Shown: piece after piece, positions 19,270 through 29,658 of the stretch
How positions within the stretch are numbered: position 1 is the first letter of the stretch
Layout: each line of letters begins with the position of its first letter
DNA from: Uliginosibacterium gangwonense
GTDB taxonomy: Bacteria; Pseudomonadota; Gammaproteobacteria; Burkholderiales; Rhodocyclaceae
Assembly: GCA_005239635.1 (NCBI GenBank)
Contig: SBBQ01000014.1
Coordinates: forward strand, 1 to 62,310
Direction: 5' to 3'
DNA: 62,310 bases
The notes under the pieces: generated by a model
Database searches by the model: none
What the model was told of the DNA's origin: nothing
The model's input: the letters and a program-made list of their open reading frames with translations, nothing else
Translations under genes and position numbers: made by a program

Positions 19270-20598
19270 TTATTCCGACTTTAAGCGAAACTCGGCTGAA
19301 CGCGCGTGCGCCTGCAGACCTTCGCCGTGCGCCAACACAGAAGCCACACGCCCCAAGGTATTGGCGCCCACAGCAGACACTTCGATCAATGAAGTGCGCT
19401 TCTGGAAATCATACACACCCAATGGGCTGGAAAAGCGTGCGCTGCGCATTGTCGGCAACACGTGATTAGGCCCCGCACAATAATCGCCGAGCGCTTCCAC
19501 CGAATAGTGGCCGATGAAAATTGCGCCAGCGTGGCGGATTTTGCCAATCAAGCTCCGTGCATTTTCGGTGCAAATTTCAAGGTGCTCTGGCGCGATGCGA
19601 TTGGCAATTTCACAGGCCTCATTCAAATCGCGCACATGAATCAATGCGCCGCGATTACGCAGTGACGTAGCAATGGTTTCTTGGCGCGGCATTTGTGGCA
19701 GCAGTTTTTCGATGCTGGCCGCAACAGCCTCGATAAACTCAACCGAGGTACACAGCAAAATTGATTGCGCGAGTTCGTCGTGCTCCGCTTGCGCAAACAG
19801 ATCCATCGCCACCCAGTCGGGGTCGCCATGGCCATCAGAAATGATTAGCACTTCAGACGGGCCTGCCACCATGTCGATGCCCACCGTGCCAAACACACGA
19901 CGCTTGGCGCTGGCTACATAGGCATTGCCGGGGCCCACAATTTTGTCGACCTGCGGAATGGTTTGCGTGCCGTAGGCCAGCGCAGCAACGGCCTGTGCGC
20001 CACCAATCGTGAACACGCGATCAACGCCGGTAATGGCTGCGGCCGCTAACACCAGCGCATTTTTTTCACCGCGCGGGGTGGGCACCACCATAATCAACTC
20101 ACCAACGCCCGCCACCTTTGCCGGAATGGCGTTCATCAGCACGGATGAGGGATAGGCCGCCTTGCCGCCCGGTACATACAAACCAACGCGATCAAGCGGC
20201 GTGACCATCTGCCCCAAACGCGTACCTTGCATGTCGGGCGTAGTTTCTTCGTATTCCCAAGAGGTGAGCGGCTGGCGCTCGTGATAAGCGCGTACGCGTG
20301 CGGCGGCTTGTTCCAAGGCCTCACGCTGCGCAGCAGGTAAACCATTTAAGGCGGCTTGCAATTCTGATTTTGCCAATTCGAGGCCAGACATCTCAGCGAC
20401 GTCTAACTTGTCGAAACGCTGCGTGTATTCCAGCACCGCCGCATCGCCGCGTGTACGCACTTGCGTCAGAATGTCTGCCACGGTGCGCTCGATTGACTCG
20501 TCGGTGCTCGACTCAAACGCCAACAACGCATCCAGCATATTGGCAAAATCGCGATCGGTAGTGCGCAATCGGCGCATATCGGTTGAACGCAAACTCAT
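19270..20598 (-). CDS. hisD: Histidinol dehydrogenase
   Basis: A 442-aa zinc enzyme that oxidises histidinol to histidine in the last two steps. [18 protein letters not shown] (about 138-155), the [17 protein letters not shown] block (about 224-240), GPSEVLI, the catalytic Glu-His in RIAPEHLEI (about 334-342) and the zinc residues around [14 protein letters not shown] (about 375-388) are complete. It follows hisG by 47 bases. The ATG at 20598 is used; an inner ATG seven codons on is possible. Confidence 0.98.
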   Translation of the reverse strand: MSLRSTDMRRLRTTDRDFANMLDALLAFESSTDESIERTVADILTQVRTRGDAAVLEYTQRFDKLDVAEMSGLELAKSELQAALNGLPAAQREALEQAAARVRAYHERQPLTSWEYEETTPDMQGTRLGQMVTPLDRVGLYVPGGKAAYPSSVLMNAIPAKVAGVGELIMVVPTPRGEKNALVLAAAAITGVDRVFTIGGAQAVAALAYGTQTIPQVDKIVGPGNAYVASAKRRVFGTVGIDMVAGPSEVLIISDGHGDPDWVAMDLFAQAEHDELAQSILLCTSVEFIEAVAASIEKLLPQMPRQETIATSLRNRGALIHVRDLNEACEIANRIAPEHLEICTENARSLIGKIRHAGAIFIGHYSVEALGDYCAGPNHVLPTMRSARFSSPLGVYDFQKRTSLIEVSAVGANTLGRVASVLAHGEGLQAHARSAEFRLKSE

Positions 20599-20645
20599 GT
20601 TCTGTCCTGGTCTGTCTGAGCCGCAGTTACTGGGCTAAATAAAAC

Positions 20646-21317
20646 TTAGGCGGTGGCTTCTACAGCCGCCTCAAAGGCTTCAAGAATCGGCTGCAACTGG
20701 GCGTGCTTGGTTTTCATTGAAGCTTGGTTCACGATCAAGCGCGAGCTAATCGGCATGATGTCTTCCACTTCAACCAAGTTGTTGGCCTTGAGCGTGCCAC
20801 CCGTCGACACCAAGTCAACAATCGCATCCGCCAAACCCACCAAGGGTGCCAATTCCATGGAACCGTACAGCTTAATTAAATCGACGTGCACGCCTTTGGC
20901 AGCAAAGTGCTCACGGGCAGTTTGAATATATTTGGTGGCGATACGCAAACGCGCGCCACGTTTAACCGCCGCAGCATAGTCAAAACCTGCTTGCACGGCC
21001 ACGCTCATGCGGCAGCATGCAATTTTGAGATCTAACGGCTGGTACAAACCTGCGCCACCATGTTCGATCAACACGTCTTTACCCGCAATCCCCATATCTG
21101 CCGCGCCATACTGCACATAGGTGGGGGCGTCGGTTGCACGCACAATCACGATGCGTACGTCTGGACGATTGGTACCAATAATGAGCTTGCGTGACTTTTC
21201 AGGATCGTCGGTTGGCACGATGCCAGCCGCTGCAAGCAGTGGCAAGGTTTCTTCGAAAATGCGGCCCTTGGACAATGCCAGGGTAATGCCAGTCTGATTA
21301 CTCACGTTACGACTCAC
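20646..21317 (-). CDS. hisG: ATP phosphoribosyltransferase, short form
   Basis: A 223-aa HisG that starts the pathway by joining ATP and [19 protein letters not shown] (about 14-28), [11 protein letters not shown] (about 73-83) and the PRPP loop around [15 protein letters not shown] (about 168-182) are seen. The C-terminal regulatory ACT-like domain of the long form is missing, so this is the short HisGS type, known to need HisZ; hisZ is not in this window. Confidence 0.97.
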   Translation of the reverse strand: MSRNVSNQTGITLALSKGRIFEETLPLLAAAGIVPTDDPEKSRKLIIGTNRPDVRIVIVRATDAPTYVQYGAADMGIAGKDVLIEHGGAGLYQPLDLKIACCRMSVAVQAGFDYAAAVKRGARLRIATKYIQTAREHFAAKGVHVDLIKLYGSMELAPLVGLADAIVDLVSTGGTLKANNLVEVEDIMPISSRLIVNQASMKTKHAQLQPILEAFEAAVEATA

Positions 21318-21399
21318 AATTTTTATACAAAAAGGGACTACTCAGAGGACCTGCTCAGTGGACCTGAATAAGCCGGCCCCAGATCGGAATACCGGTATT

Positions 21400-21798
21400 T
21401 TACCGCAGCGGTGCCACGCGCCCGTGTTCGTCTGCTTTAAGCAGTGATTGCAGGTGCTTCTCAGCCGCTTCCATGCCTGCATTGCGGATGACCGATGCGC
21501 CCTGGTGGTAGTGCCGCATGACGCAAGGCACAGGCTCATGCAAGCTGCTACGGCCTTGGTCTTCAAATTCCATCCACACCACAACCGGCGCATCAAACAG
21601 GCTGGTATCAACACAGGCCCAAAAGCGCTCGTCGAGAATCATCGCCATGGGCTCATAGCCTTGAATCTCAATTCGCAGACGGTGGTGGTGATGAATCCAG
21701 TATCGACGCCATAAGTTAAATAGCGCGGCGGGAACCCGCCAGTCATACCGGTCCATCACCGGCATATCACGTATGCGATCGTATAAGTCGTTAGACAC
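21400..21798 (-). CDS. Hypothetical protein, 132 aa
   Basis: I do not recognise this family. The protein is soluble, rich in Trp, His and Arg, with a His run (WIHHHHRLRIEIQGYEP, about 34-50), a middle with several acidic residues (DERFWACVDTSLFDAPVVVWMEFEDQ) and a helical C-terminus. It lies between murA and hisG on the same strand, 83 bases before hisG and 174 bases after murA. The frame is clearly the longest here and overlaps only shorter shadow frames, so it is probably real. No function is proposed. Confidence 0.6.
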   Translation of the reverse strand: MSNDLYDRIRDMPVMDRYDWRVPAALFNLWRRYWIHHHHRLRIEIQGYEPMAMILDERFWACVDTSLFDAPVVVWMEFEDQGRSSLHEPVPCVMRHYHQGASVIRNAGMEAAEKHLQSLLKADEHGRVAPLR

Positions 21799-21971
21799 GT
21801 GCGCCCCCGCAAGTTAGGTACAGATTAGCCACAAACCCTATTTGCCAATTTCACTCACTGCACACGGTGAGCAAAATCCGACAAACCTCGGCCTCCTCCG
21901 TACCACTTGACTACTTAACCCGCACTTTTTTAGCACGGTATTTTTATGTGCTGCTCAGAACTGCGCCAGAA

Positions 21972-23240
<1,269 letters not shown>

Positions 23241-23278
23241 TTACTTTATGGATTGGCAAAGTGAATTAGATACAACGT

Positions 23279-23527
23279 TTAGCGCGCCTGTTGCGCCCAT
23301 TGTGCTGGCGTAAATGTTTTCATCGACAGCGCATGAATTTCTTCCCGCATGCGATCGCCTAAGGCGCCGTAAACCAGTTGATGTTGCTGAATACGCGACT
23401 TTCCGGCAAACGCTTCGCTCACGATCACCGCTTCAAAGTGCTGACCATCGCCTTGAACTGTGCAATGCTCACATTGCAGCCCCGATGTAATCGAAACATG
23501 AATGCTCTCAGGGGTTACAACCATCAT
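23279..23527 (-). CDS. BolA-family protein (IbaG-like)
   Basis: An 82-aa BolA-type protein, a partner of monothiol glutaredoxins in iron-sulphur handling. [21 protein letters not shown] and [12 protein letters not shown] (about 30-60 in the shorter form) give the class II KH-like fold with its conserved His and the Cys in [10 protein letters not shown]. The ATG at 23527 follows AGAGGTGAA; the TTG five codons upstream is unlikely to be used. The link to murA is the IbaG arrangement seen in many proteobacteria. Confidence 0.9.
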   Translation of the reverse strand: MMVVTPESIHVSITSGLQCEHCTVQGDGQHFEAVIVSEAFAGKSRIQQHQLVYGALGDRMREEIHALSMKTFTPAQWAQQAR

Positions 23528-23578
23528 TTCACCTCTTGCCAATAATGCAATTGATTGACGCGCAATATAGTCCGCGCC

Positions 23579-24337
23579 CTAGCCACGCAACTTATAGCCA
23601 CGTTGCAGCACGTACAACGTCACCACACTAAACAGCGCTGTACACAAAGCCACCACGCCTAAACCCAGCCAGGGTGACACATCACCTCGGCCAAAAAACC
23701 CGTAACGAAACCCATCAATCAAATAGAAAACGGGGTTCCAGTGACTCACGCCTTGCCAAAACTCGGGCAGTGAGTGAATCGAGTAAAACACGCCCGACAA
23801 AAATGTGAGCGGCATGATAATAAAATTTTGGAACGCCGCAAGCTGATCAAACTTGTCCGCCCAAATGCCAGCAACCATGCCGAGCGCGCCCATCATCATG
23901 CCGCCTAGAATGGCAAAAGCCAGTATCCATAGCGGATGGCTGTAATGCAGGTCTACAAACCACAGGGTTACCAACCAAACGCCCCCGCCCACCACGAGAC
24001 CTCTACCGACTGACGCTAACACATAGGCCGCAAAAAATTCGCGATACGACAGCGGAGGCAATAAAACAAAAATAATATTGCCGGTCACTTTCGACTGGAT
24101 CAGTGACGAAGAACTATTGGCAAATGCATTTTGCAACACGCTCATCATGATTAGCCCCGGCACCAAAAAGGCCGTGTAGGCAATCTCGTCATACACTTTC
24201 ACATGTGCTTCAAGTACGTGCGAAAAAATCAGTAAATACAGCATGGCCGTAAGCACCGGGGCGGCCACGGTTTGAAAGCCCACTTTCCAGAAGCGGAGCA
24301 GCTCTTTGTACAACAGGGTGCGAAAACCTAAGCCCAT
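23579..24337 (-). CDS. ABC-2 type transporter permease (YadH-like)
   Basis: A 252-aa inner-membrane permease with six helices and the ABC-2 signature near the C-terminus (FLSGVFYSIHSLPEFWQGVSHWNPVFYLIDGFRYGFFG, about 184-221, given in outline). It pairs with the ATPase encoded five bases upstream. The substrate is unknown; YadGH-type exporters sit next to mla genes in betaproteobacteria, which suggests an envelope role. Confidence 0.9.
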   Translation of the reverse strand: MGLGFRTLLYKELLRFWKVGFQTVAAPVLTAMLYLLIFSHVLEAHVKVYDEIAYTAFLVPGLIMMSVLQNAFANSSSSLIQSKVTGNIIFVLLPPLSYREFFAAYVLASVGRGLVVGGGVWLVTLWFVDLHYSHPLWILAFAILGGMMMGALGMVAGIWADKFDQLAAFQNFIIMPLTFLSGVFYSIHSLPEFWQGVSHWNPVFYLIDGFRYGFFGRGDVSPWLGLGVVALCTALFSVVTLYVLQRGYKLRG

Positions 24338-24342
24338 TTTGC

Positions 24343-25248
24343 TTAACCCGCCTCATGCATAACAGAGACAAAAACCTCTTCGAGATCGGGCTTTGCCAAT
24401 TCCATGTCTTCTACACGCGCACCGGCTTCATGTAAAACATGCAGCACAGACTCTACTTCATCTAAATCATTGAGCGCGATGCTAAATGCACCCGACGGCG
24501 TCATCTGCCCACGTGCTGCGAGCGCAGGCGGTAACTGCGCACCATCACGCAAACGTAGCTTCAATGTTTGTCGCGAAAACTGACTGAGTAAATTGCTCGT
24601 CGTATCAAGCGCAACGATACGACCCTGCTTGAGCATGGCAATACGGCCACACAGATTTTCCGCCTCTTCCAAATAGTGCGTTGTCAGCACTACTGTGTGA
24701 CCTTGCTGATTCAAATCGCGCACAAAACGCCACAGCGTTTGACGCAGCTCTACATCGACACCCGCAGTCGGCTCATCTAGCACGATCACCGGGGGGCGAT
24801 GCACCAAAGCTTGCGCAACCAACACGCGACGCTTCATGCCGCCAGAGAGCTTGCGCATATTCGTGTCGGCTTTGTCTGTTAGGTCTAAATTCGCCAACAC
24901 CTCGTCGATCCAGTCGTCGTTGCGACGAATACCGAAATAGCCAGACTGAATACGCAGCAACTCACGGACCGTAAAAAAGGGATCGAACACCAGTTCTTGC
25001 GGCACCACACCAAGCTGTCGACGCGCTTCGCGATAATCGCGCTGCACATCAAAACCAAGGATTGATGCCGAACCGGAGTCCGCTCGCGTCAAACCAGCCA
25101 AAGTCGAGATGAGCGTGGTTTTGCCAGCGCCATTAGGACCCAGCAAGCCAAAAAATTCGCCTTGCTGAATATCGAGATCAACTGACCGCAAAGCCTGGAG
25201 CTTGCCGTAGGTTTTACAGAGCTGATTTATGTGAATGGCCGCAGCCAT
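24343..25248 (-). CDS. ABC exporter ATP-binding protein (YadG-like)
   Basis: A 301-aa ATPase: Walker A GLLGPNGAGKTTLIS (about 34-48), Q-loop GVVPQELVFDPF (about 86), signature RKLSGGMKRR (about 133-142), Walker B PPVIVLDEPTAGVD (about 152-165) and H-loop VVLTTHYLEE (about 185). The C-terminal 80 residues are a regulatory extension seen in ABC-2 exporters. It works with the permease encoded next. The 177-base gap before it, after mlaB, should hold a promoter. Confidence 0.93.
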   Translation of the reverse strand: MAAAIHINQLCKTYGKLQALRSVDLDIQQGEFFGLLGPNGAGKTTLISTLAGLTRADSGSASILGFDVQRDYREARRQLGVVPQELVFDPFFTVRELLRIQSGYFGIRRNDDWIDEVLANLDLTDKADTNMRKLSGGMKRRVLVAQALVHRPPVIVLDEPTAGVDVELRQTLWRFVRDLNQQGHTVVLTTHYLEEAENLCGRIAMLKQGRIVALDTTSNLLSQFSRQTLKLRLRDGAQLPPALAARGQMTPSGAFSIALNDLDEVESVLHVLHEAGARVEDMELAKPDLEEVFVSVMHEAG

Positions 25249-25425
25249 GAATCACCACACCAAGGGAACTAACGGGGTTACGCGCTCGCACCGACTAACA
25301 ATGTGCGAGAAGAAGTCAGATTTTACCTTGTTGCGAGGGGCTGCGCCATGCGCGCTGCCATTACAGGTACACCGGCAGGAAGAAGAAGGCTGCCTGGAAA
25401 CCGGGTCAGATTCAAAAGCGGCCGT

Positions 25426-25707
25426 TTAGGCCAAAGGCAGAACTTCGTTTACGCCGTAGAGTTGGCCTAGCGATAGCAAACCAGGAGGTGCATTACGCAC
25501 CTGCAAGCGCACACCATACTCAGCCGCCTTACGTTGCCAAGCAAACAACACTGCTAATGCGGCTGAATCTGGCTGACCGGCCGAACCTAAATCGACTGAA
25601 TGGACTTCGGGGGTAATCAGCTTCAAGCCCGTTTGCAGGGCAACAGAAGCCGAACTCATGGTGATGGGGGCATCAACCTTGATGACCCCTTGTTCGCAAC
25701 GAATCAC
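25426..25707 (-). CDS. mlaB: STAS-domain protein MlaB
   Basis: A 93-aa STAS protein that stabilises the MlaF ATPase in the MlaFEDB lipid transporter. The LITPEVHSVDLGSAGQPDSAALAVL stretch (about 34-58, given in outline) holds the STAS DLSGVxxxDSxGL-like loop. Its start overlaps the mlaC stop by four bases, which supports the assignment and shows it ends the mla operon. Confidence 0.87.
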   Translation of the reverse strand: MIRCEQGVIKVDAPITMSSASVALQTGLKLITPEVHSVDLGSAGQPDSAALAVLFAWQRKAAEYGVRLQVRNAPPGLLSLGQLYGVNEVLPLA

Positions 25708-26336
25708 TTGCGTGCCGTCGCTTCTTGGGCTGCGCCAGCGTTTTTGGCTTGCAAAGACTTAATCAAGCCATCTACGCCCACAGAGCGCACCTGTTGTGAG
25801 AACTCATCACGGTAGTTTGTCACCAAGCTGATGCCGCCCACTATGACGTCATACACCTTCCAACCCGCTGCTTCTTTTTGCAAAGCGTAGTCAACCTGCA
25901 TTGGTTTGCGGCCAGATTCACGGATCTCCGTACGAACCAACACATCCGTATCAGTCGGCGCAGCCTTAAGCGGCTTCACGTCCACTGTTTGATTGCGGTA
26001 GGTCATGAGCGCGGTCGAATAGGTACGAACCAACAACGTACGGAACTCTTGTATAAGTTGCTGTTGTTGAGCGGGCGTGGCCTGACGCCATTCGCGCGCC
26101 ATTGCCATTTGCGTCATGCGTTGGAAATTAAAGTTCGGCAGAACCTTGGCTTCGACCAGGGATTCAACGCGCTTGCGATCGCCTGCTTGAAGCGCCTTGT
26201 CCCCTTGCAAGGACTTGATCACATCATCGGTAACCGACTTGACCAACGCATCAGGCGCAACATCGGAAGCCGCCACAAAACCGGTCAAGCCAAGTGACAA
26301 CAACAACATTGCAAAACCTTGCATCAAACGCTTCAT
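25704..26336 (-). CDS. mlaC: Periplasmic phospholipid-binding protein MlaC
   Basis: A 210-aa secreted protein with a signal peptide (about 1-23, MKRLMQGFAMLLLSLGLTG...). It ferries phospholipid between MlaA at the outer membrane and MlaD at the inner membrane. VEAKVLPNFNFQRMTQMAMAR (about 66-86, given in part) and the VYDVIVGGISLVTNYRDEF block (about 165-183) are typical of the Ttg2D/MlaC fold. It is encoded between mlaA and mlaB, as is usual in Burkholderiales. Confidence 0.95.
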   Translation of the reverse strand: MKRLMQGFAMLLLSLGLTGFVAASDVAPDALVKSVTDDVIKSLQGDKALQAGDRKRVESLVEAKVLPNFNFQRMTQMAMAREWRQATPAQQQQLIQEFRTLLVRTYSTALMTYRNQTVDVKPLKAAPTDTDVLVRTEIRESGRKPMQVDYALQKEAAGWKVYDVIVGGISLVTNYRDEFSQQVRSVGVDGLIKSLQAKNAGAAQEATARK

Positions 26337-26347
26337 TTCAATACCTA

Positions 26348-27349
26348 TTAAGGGTCGAGAGTTACGCCGCTATCATCCGCCGCGGTTTCGGTGGCAGCAA
26401 CGTTAGCGGCTAACGCGACCAGGTCTTTTTGTTCTTGTGCTGCATAGACCGCTGACTGCGAGGGAAGTTCCAGATTCCACGGCCCCATGCCCACGGCTGC
26501 AAACTCCAATCCCAACACGCCATCAAGCGGCGCCAAACGATTTACATTCAAGCGCGCATTTTGTTCTGGTGCTAAGCGCAACGACTGCGGATCATCCAAC
26601 ACACGCGGCGGGTTTCCGTCATAAATCAAACTACGACGATGCTGTAGATAAGCAGAACGCACGTAGCTGTATTTATCGAGCGCAGCTTCATCGAGGGCCG
26701 GTTCAATTTGTAGCAAATCTGTGCGATCACTCAAAAACCGAAGCGAAACTAAAATGTTGCGTGTCGCAATTGGTTTGTGATCCCAAACTGGGTCCACAGC
26801 AGTATCAACAACAAAACCCGCTGTATCGCGCAAAGTACGCGGTCCAATGATTGGCAATACGAGGTAAGGGCCGTCACCTACACCCCAACGGCCTAAGGTT
26901 TGGCCAAAATCTTCTTCATGTTTTTCCATGCCGGCTTCTGAGGCGACATCAAACAAGCCCAGAATACCCACAGTGGTATTGACTAAGAAACGGCCGAAGT
27001 CGGTGGCGGCATCGGTCGGCTTGCCTTGCAGCAAGTTGTTGATACCAATCCACAAATCTTGAATATTGGAGAAAAAATTGGAAACCCCTGTGCGCACCGG
27101 CGGCGGTGTTACTTTTTCATAGGCTTCAGCGGCGGGCTTAACCAGCGCCTTATCCAATCCTTCATTGAAGGAGAACATGGCACGATTAAACCCTTCCATC
27201 GGGTCATTGGGATTATTGTGCGTACTCGCACAGCCCGTCAGCAATAGCACCGATGCCGCTGTCACAAATATGCGACGCAGGGCTTTGCCACCCGCTGCAG
27301 TACAGCGACTCGAAGATTGAACCTCTGAGCTCATTTCTTTGTTTTTCAT
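26348..27349 (-). CDS. mlaA: Outer-membrane lipoprotein MlaA (VacJ)
   Basis: A 333-aa lipoprotein that removes phospholipids from the outer leaflet of the outer membrane together with porins. The lipobox LLLTGCAS lies about 34-41 residues from the start; NPNDPMEGFNRAMFSFNEGLD and FGQTLGRWGVGDGPYLVLPIIGP (both given in outline) are the VacJ signatures. The frame is open to 27412, inside mlaD; the ATG at 27349 leaves a normal signal peptide and avoids the overlap. A C-terminal tail of about 70 residues past the core is Ala-rich. Confidence 0.93.
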   Translation of the reverse strand: MKNKEMSSEVQSSSRCTAAGGKALRRIFVTAASVLLLTGCASTHNNPNDPMEGFNRAMFSFNEGLDKALVKPAAEAYEKVTPPPVRTGVSNFFSNIQDLWIGINNLLQGKPTDAATDFGRFLVNTTVGILGLFDVASEAGMEKHEEDFGQTLGRWGVGDGPYLVLPIIGPRTLRDTAGFVVDTAVDPVWDHKPIATRNILVSLRFLSDRTDLLQIEPALDEAALDKYSYVRSAYLQHRRSLIYDGNPPRVLDDPQSLRLAPEQNARLNVNRLAPLDGVLGLEFAAVGMGPWNLELPSQSAVYAAQEQKDLVALAANVAATETAADDSGVTLDP

Positions 27350-27380
27350 GTTGTTAGACACGGATACTATACCGCGTTTG

Positions 27381-27866
27381 TCATTTTCCGGCAGGAGCCC
27401 CTTGTACTCCACCCTCTGCCGCCTTATTGAATAGGAATTGACTAATCAGTTTTTCCAACACCACGGCGTCTTGCGTGTGTCTAATCGCCTCACCCGGCTT
27501 AATGTATTCCGAGTCACCACCCGGCTCCAAGCCTAGGTACTGCTCCCCCAGCAAACCAGAGGTGTAGATATTGGCAAACGTGTCTTTCGGGAACCGGAAG
27601 TTCTTGGAGACATCAATATCGACCACAGCCTTGTACAAATCTTTGTCGAAACGGATATCAGCCACTCGACCGACCACCACCCCTGCGCTTTTTACAGGCG
27701 CACGAATCTTGAGTCCACCGATATTGGCAAATTCAGCAGACAAACGATATGTATCCCCGAGATTAGCGGTCGCAGAGTTACTAACCTTGAGCGCCAAAAA
27801 CATGAGCGAGGCAATTCCGATCGCGACAAACACGCCCACCCAGAGATCAATTACTGAACGATTCAT
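27381..27866 (-). CDS. mlaD: Phospholipid transport MCE protein MlaD
   Basis: A 161-aa MCE-domain protein anchored by one N-terminal helix (about 6-26), forming the hexameric ring on MlaE. FANIGGLKIRAPVKSAGVVVG (about 47-67, in part) and FRFPKDTFANIYTSGLLGEQY (about 93-113, in part) are the MCE core. The ATG at 27866 has GAGG in front; the TTG at 27881 is unlikely. Both FANI stretches coincide with copies of the dispersed 9-mer. Confidence 0.95.
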   Translation of the reverse strand: MNRSVIDLWVGVFVAIGIASLMFLALKVSNSATANLGDTYRLSAEFANIGGLKIRAPVKSAGVVVGRVADIRFDKDLYKAVVDIDVSKNFRFPKDTFANIYTSGLLGEQYLGLEPGGDSEYIKPGEAIRHTQDAVVLEKLISQFLFNKAAEGGVQGAPAGK

Positions 27867-27881
27867 TCTTACCTCACTCAA

Positions 27882-28676
27882 CTAAGCTTTGCCGCGAAAC
27901 ATAAAAGACGTCAGCACGAAATCTAGCGCCAATATTGCCAAAGCAGACACCACCACTGTGCGCGTAATCGCACGCGACAGACCTTCTGCCGTGGGCTCAG
28001 TGTCGTAGCCTTCAAACACCGCAATCAACGACACCGCCACGCCAAACACCACGCTTTTAATAAAACCATTCACGAGGTCATATCGAAAATCAACCGCGGC
28101 CTGCATTTGCGACCAAAACGCCCCGTCGTCCACACCGATGATTTTGACCCCGATAACCCAAGCGCCCAGAATGCCCATTGCGGTAAACAGGCCAGCCAAT
28201 AGCGGCATGGACAATACGCCACCCCAAAAACGCGGCGCTACAACGCGGGCAATGGGGTTCACCGCCATCATATCCATTGCTTTGAGCTGCTCGGTCGTTT
28301 TCATCAAACCGATTTCTGCAGTAACGGCCGAGCCCGCGCGGCTCGCAAACAACAGTGCCGCGACCACCGGACCCAATTCACGCGTAAGAGTCAGCGCTAC
28401 CAAAATTCCCAGCGCCTCGGATGAACCATAGCGCTGCAGCGTTTCATACCCTTGCAAGCCCAGCACCAAACCCACAAAAAAGCCGGACACCATAATGATG
28501 AGCAATGACAGTACGCCGCTGAAGTACAACTCGCGCATGGTGAGTTGAAAGCGAAACAGCGAGGCGCCTGAATTCATCAGGATGGCCGACAAAAAACGGG
28601 CCGCAAATCCCAAGCGCCATATAAAGGTGACCACCGGCGCACCCAGTTTGCGGAAAAAGCGAGCAAGCATTTTCAT
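27882..28676 (-). CDS. mlaE: Phospholipid ABC transporter permease MlaE
   Basis: A 264-aa permease of the MlaE/YrbE family with five to six helices. [19 protein letters not shown] (about 67-85), [20 protein letters not shown] (about 98-117) and [21 protein letters not shown] (about 130-150, in part) are the conserved blocks. Its ATG overlaps the mlaF stop by four bases and it is followed almost directly by mlaD. Confidence 0.97.
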   Translation of the reverse strand: MKMLARFFRKLGAPVVTFIWRLGFAARFLSAILMNSGASLFRFQLTMRELYFSGVLSLLIIMVSGFFVGLVLGLQGYETLQRYGSSEALGILVALTLTRELGPVVAALLFASRAGSAVTAEIGLMKTTEQLKAMDMMAVNPIARVVAPRFWGGVLSMPLLAGLFTAMGILGAWVIGVKIIGVDDGAFWSQMQAAVDFRYDLVNGFIKSVVFGVAVSLIAVFEGYDTEPTAEGLSRAITRTVVVSALAILALDFVLTSFMFRGKA

Positions 28677-29497
28677 ATACTCACCCCCAAACCAAGCTCT
28701 TCGGCAAACGGTTTGGCCTTCATGTGGAAACGCACAGGGCCATCGGCCTGCGCATGCACAAATTGATGCACGAAGGGGTCAGCACTGGCACGGATTTCGT
28801 CCGGCGAACCTTCTGCCACAATTTTGCCTTCTGACAAAAAATAGATGTGATCGACGATTTGCAACGATTCCACAATGTCGTGGGTCACCATAATAGAGGT
28901 CGCACCCAACGCATCCGTCAGACTACGAATAAGGCTGCCGATCACACCCAATGAGATCGGGTCTAATCCGGTAAACGGCTCGTCGTACATCATCAGCATC
29001 GGGTCGAGCGCAACCGCCCGCGCTAACGCCACACGTCTTGCCATACCGCCAGACAGTTCGGACGGCATGAGATTGGCCGCGCCACGCAAACCGACCGCAT
29101 TCAGCTTCAGCAATACCAAATCACGAATCGCAGACTCGGGCAGATCCGTATGCTCACGCATGGGAAACGCCACGTTTTCAAACACGGTGAGATCGGTAAA
29201 CAAAGCGCCGAACTGAAACAACATGCCCATGCTGCGGCGCATTTTGTATAAATCGGCGCGCGACATTGTTGTCAGCGAATTACCCGCAACCTTGACTTCA
29301 CCTGAGGTTGCCCGCAACTGCCCACCGATTAAGCGCAGCAGTGTCGTTTTGCCACTACCGCTGCCGCCCATAATGGCAACAAGCTTTCCTTTGGGAATAG
29401 TGAGGTTGATGCCACTGAGAATAGGTCGTTTGCGGTCATACGCAAACGCCAAATCTCGCATCTCAACCAAGGGTTCTGCAGACAAGGTGGTTTCCAT
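28673..29497 (-). CDS. mlaF: Phospholipid ABC transporter ATPase MlaF
   Basis: The 274-aa ATPase drives MlaE-mediated lipid movement at the inner membrane. Walker [20 protein letters not shown] (about 42-60), Q-loop [12 protein letters not shown] (about 93), signature [10 protein letters not shown] (about 143-152), Walker [14 protein letters not shown] (about 163-175) and the switch VTHDIVE are intact. It is the first gene of mlaFEDACB and diverges from the pilus regulator across 161 bases. Confidence 0.97.
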   Translation of the reverse strand: METTLSAEPLVEMRDLAFAYDRKRPILSGINLTIPKGKLVAIMGGSGSGKTTLLRLIGGQLRATSGEVKVAGNSLTTMSRADLYKMRRSMGMLFQFGALFTDLTVFENVAFPMREHTDLPESAIRDLVLLKLNAVGLRGAANLMPSELSGGMARRVALARAVALDPMLMMYDEPFTGLDPISLGVIGSLIRSLTDALGATSIMVTHDIVESLQIVDHIYFLSEGKIVAEGSPDEIRASADPFVHQFVHAQADGPVRFHMKAKPFAEELGLGVSI

Positions 29498-29658
29498 TCG
29501 GAATATTTAATCTTTGCGATTCTATCAAATCCGATCAATCCACAAAGGTTTAGGTCAATGTGATTTTTGCCCCAATTGTGCAATATCACTACGACCGCAC
29601 CTGCTGCGCTATCATGCTGCCCATAGTAGATTGATGCGAGTGCTGACAACAACCGTCC

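Noticed and set aside
29498-29658. Sigma-54 promoter in the mlaF/regulator gap
   Set aside because: GG and TTGC pairs occur but none has the required spacing.
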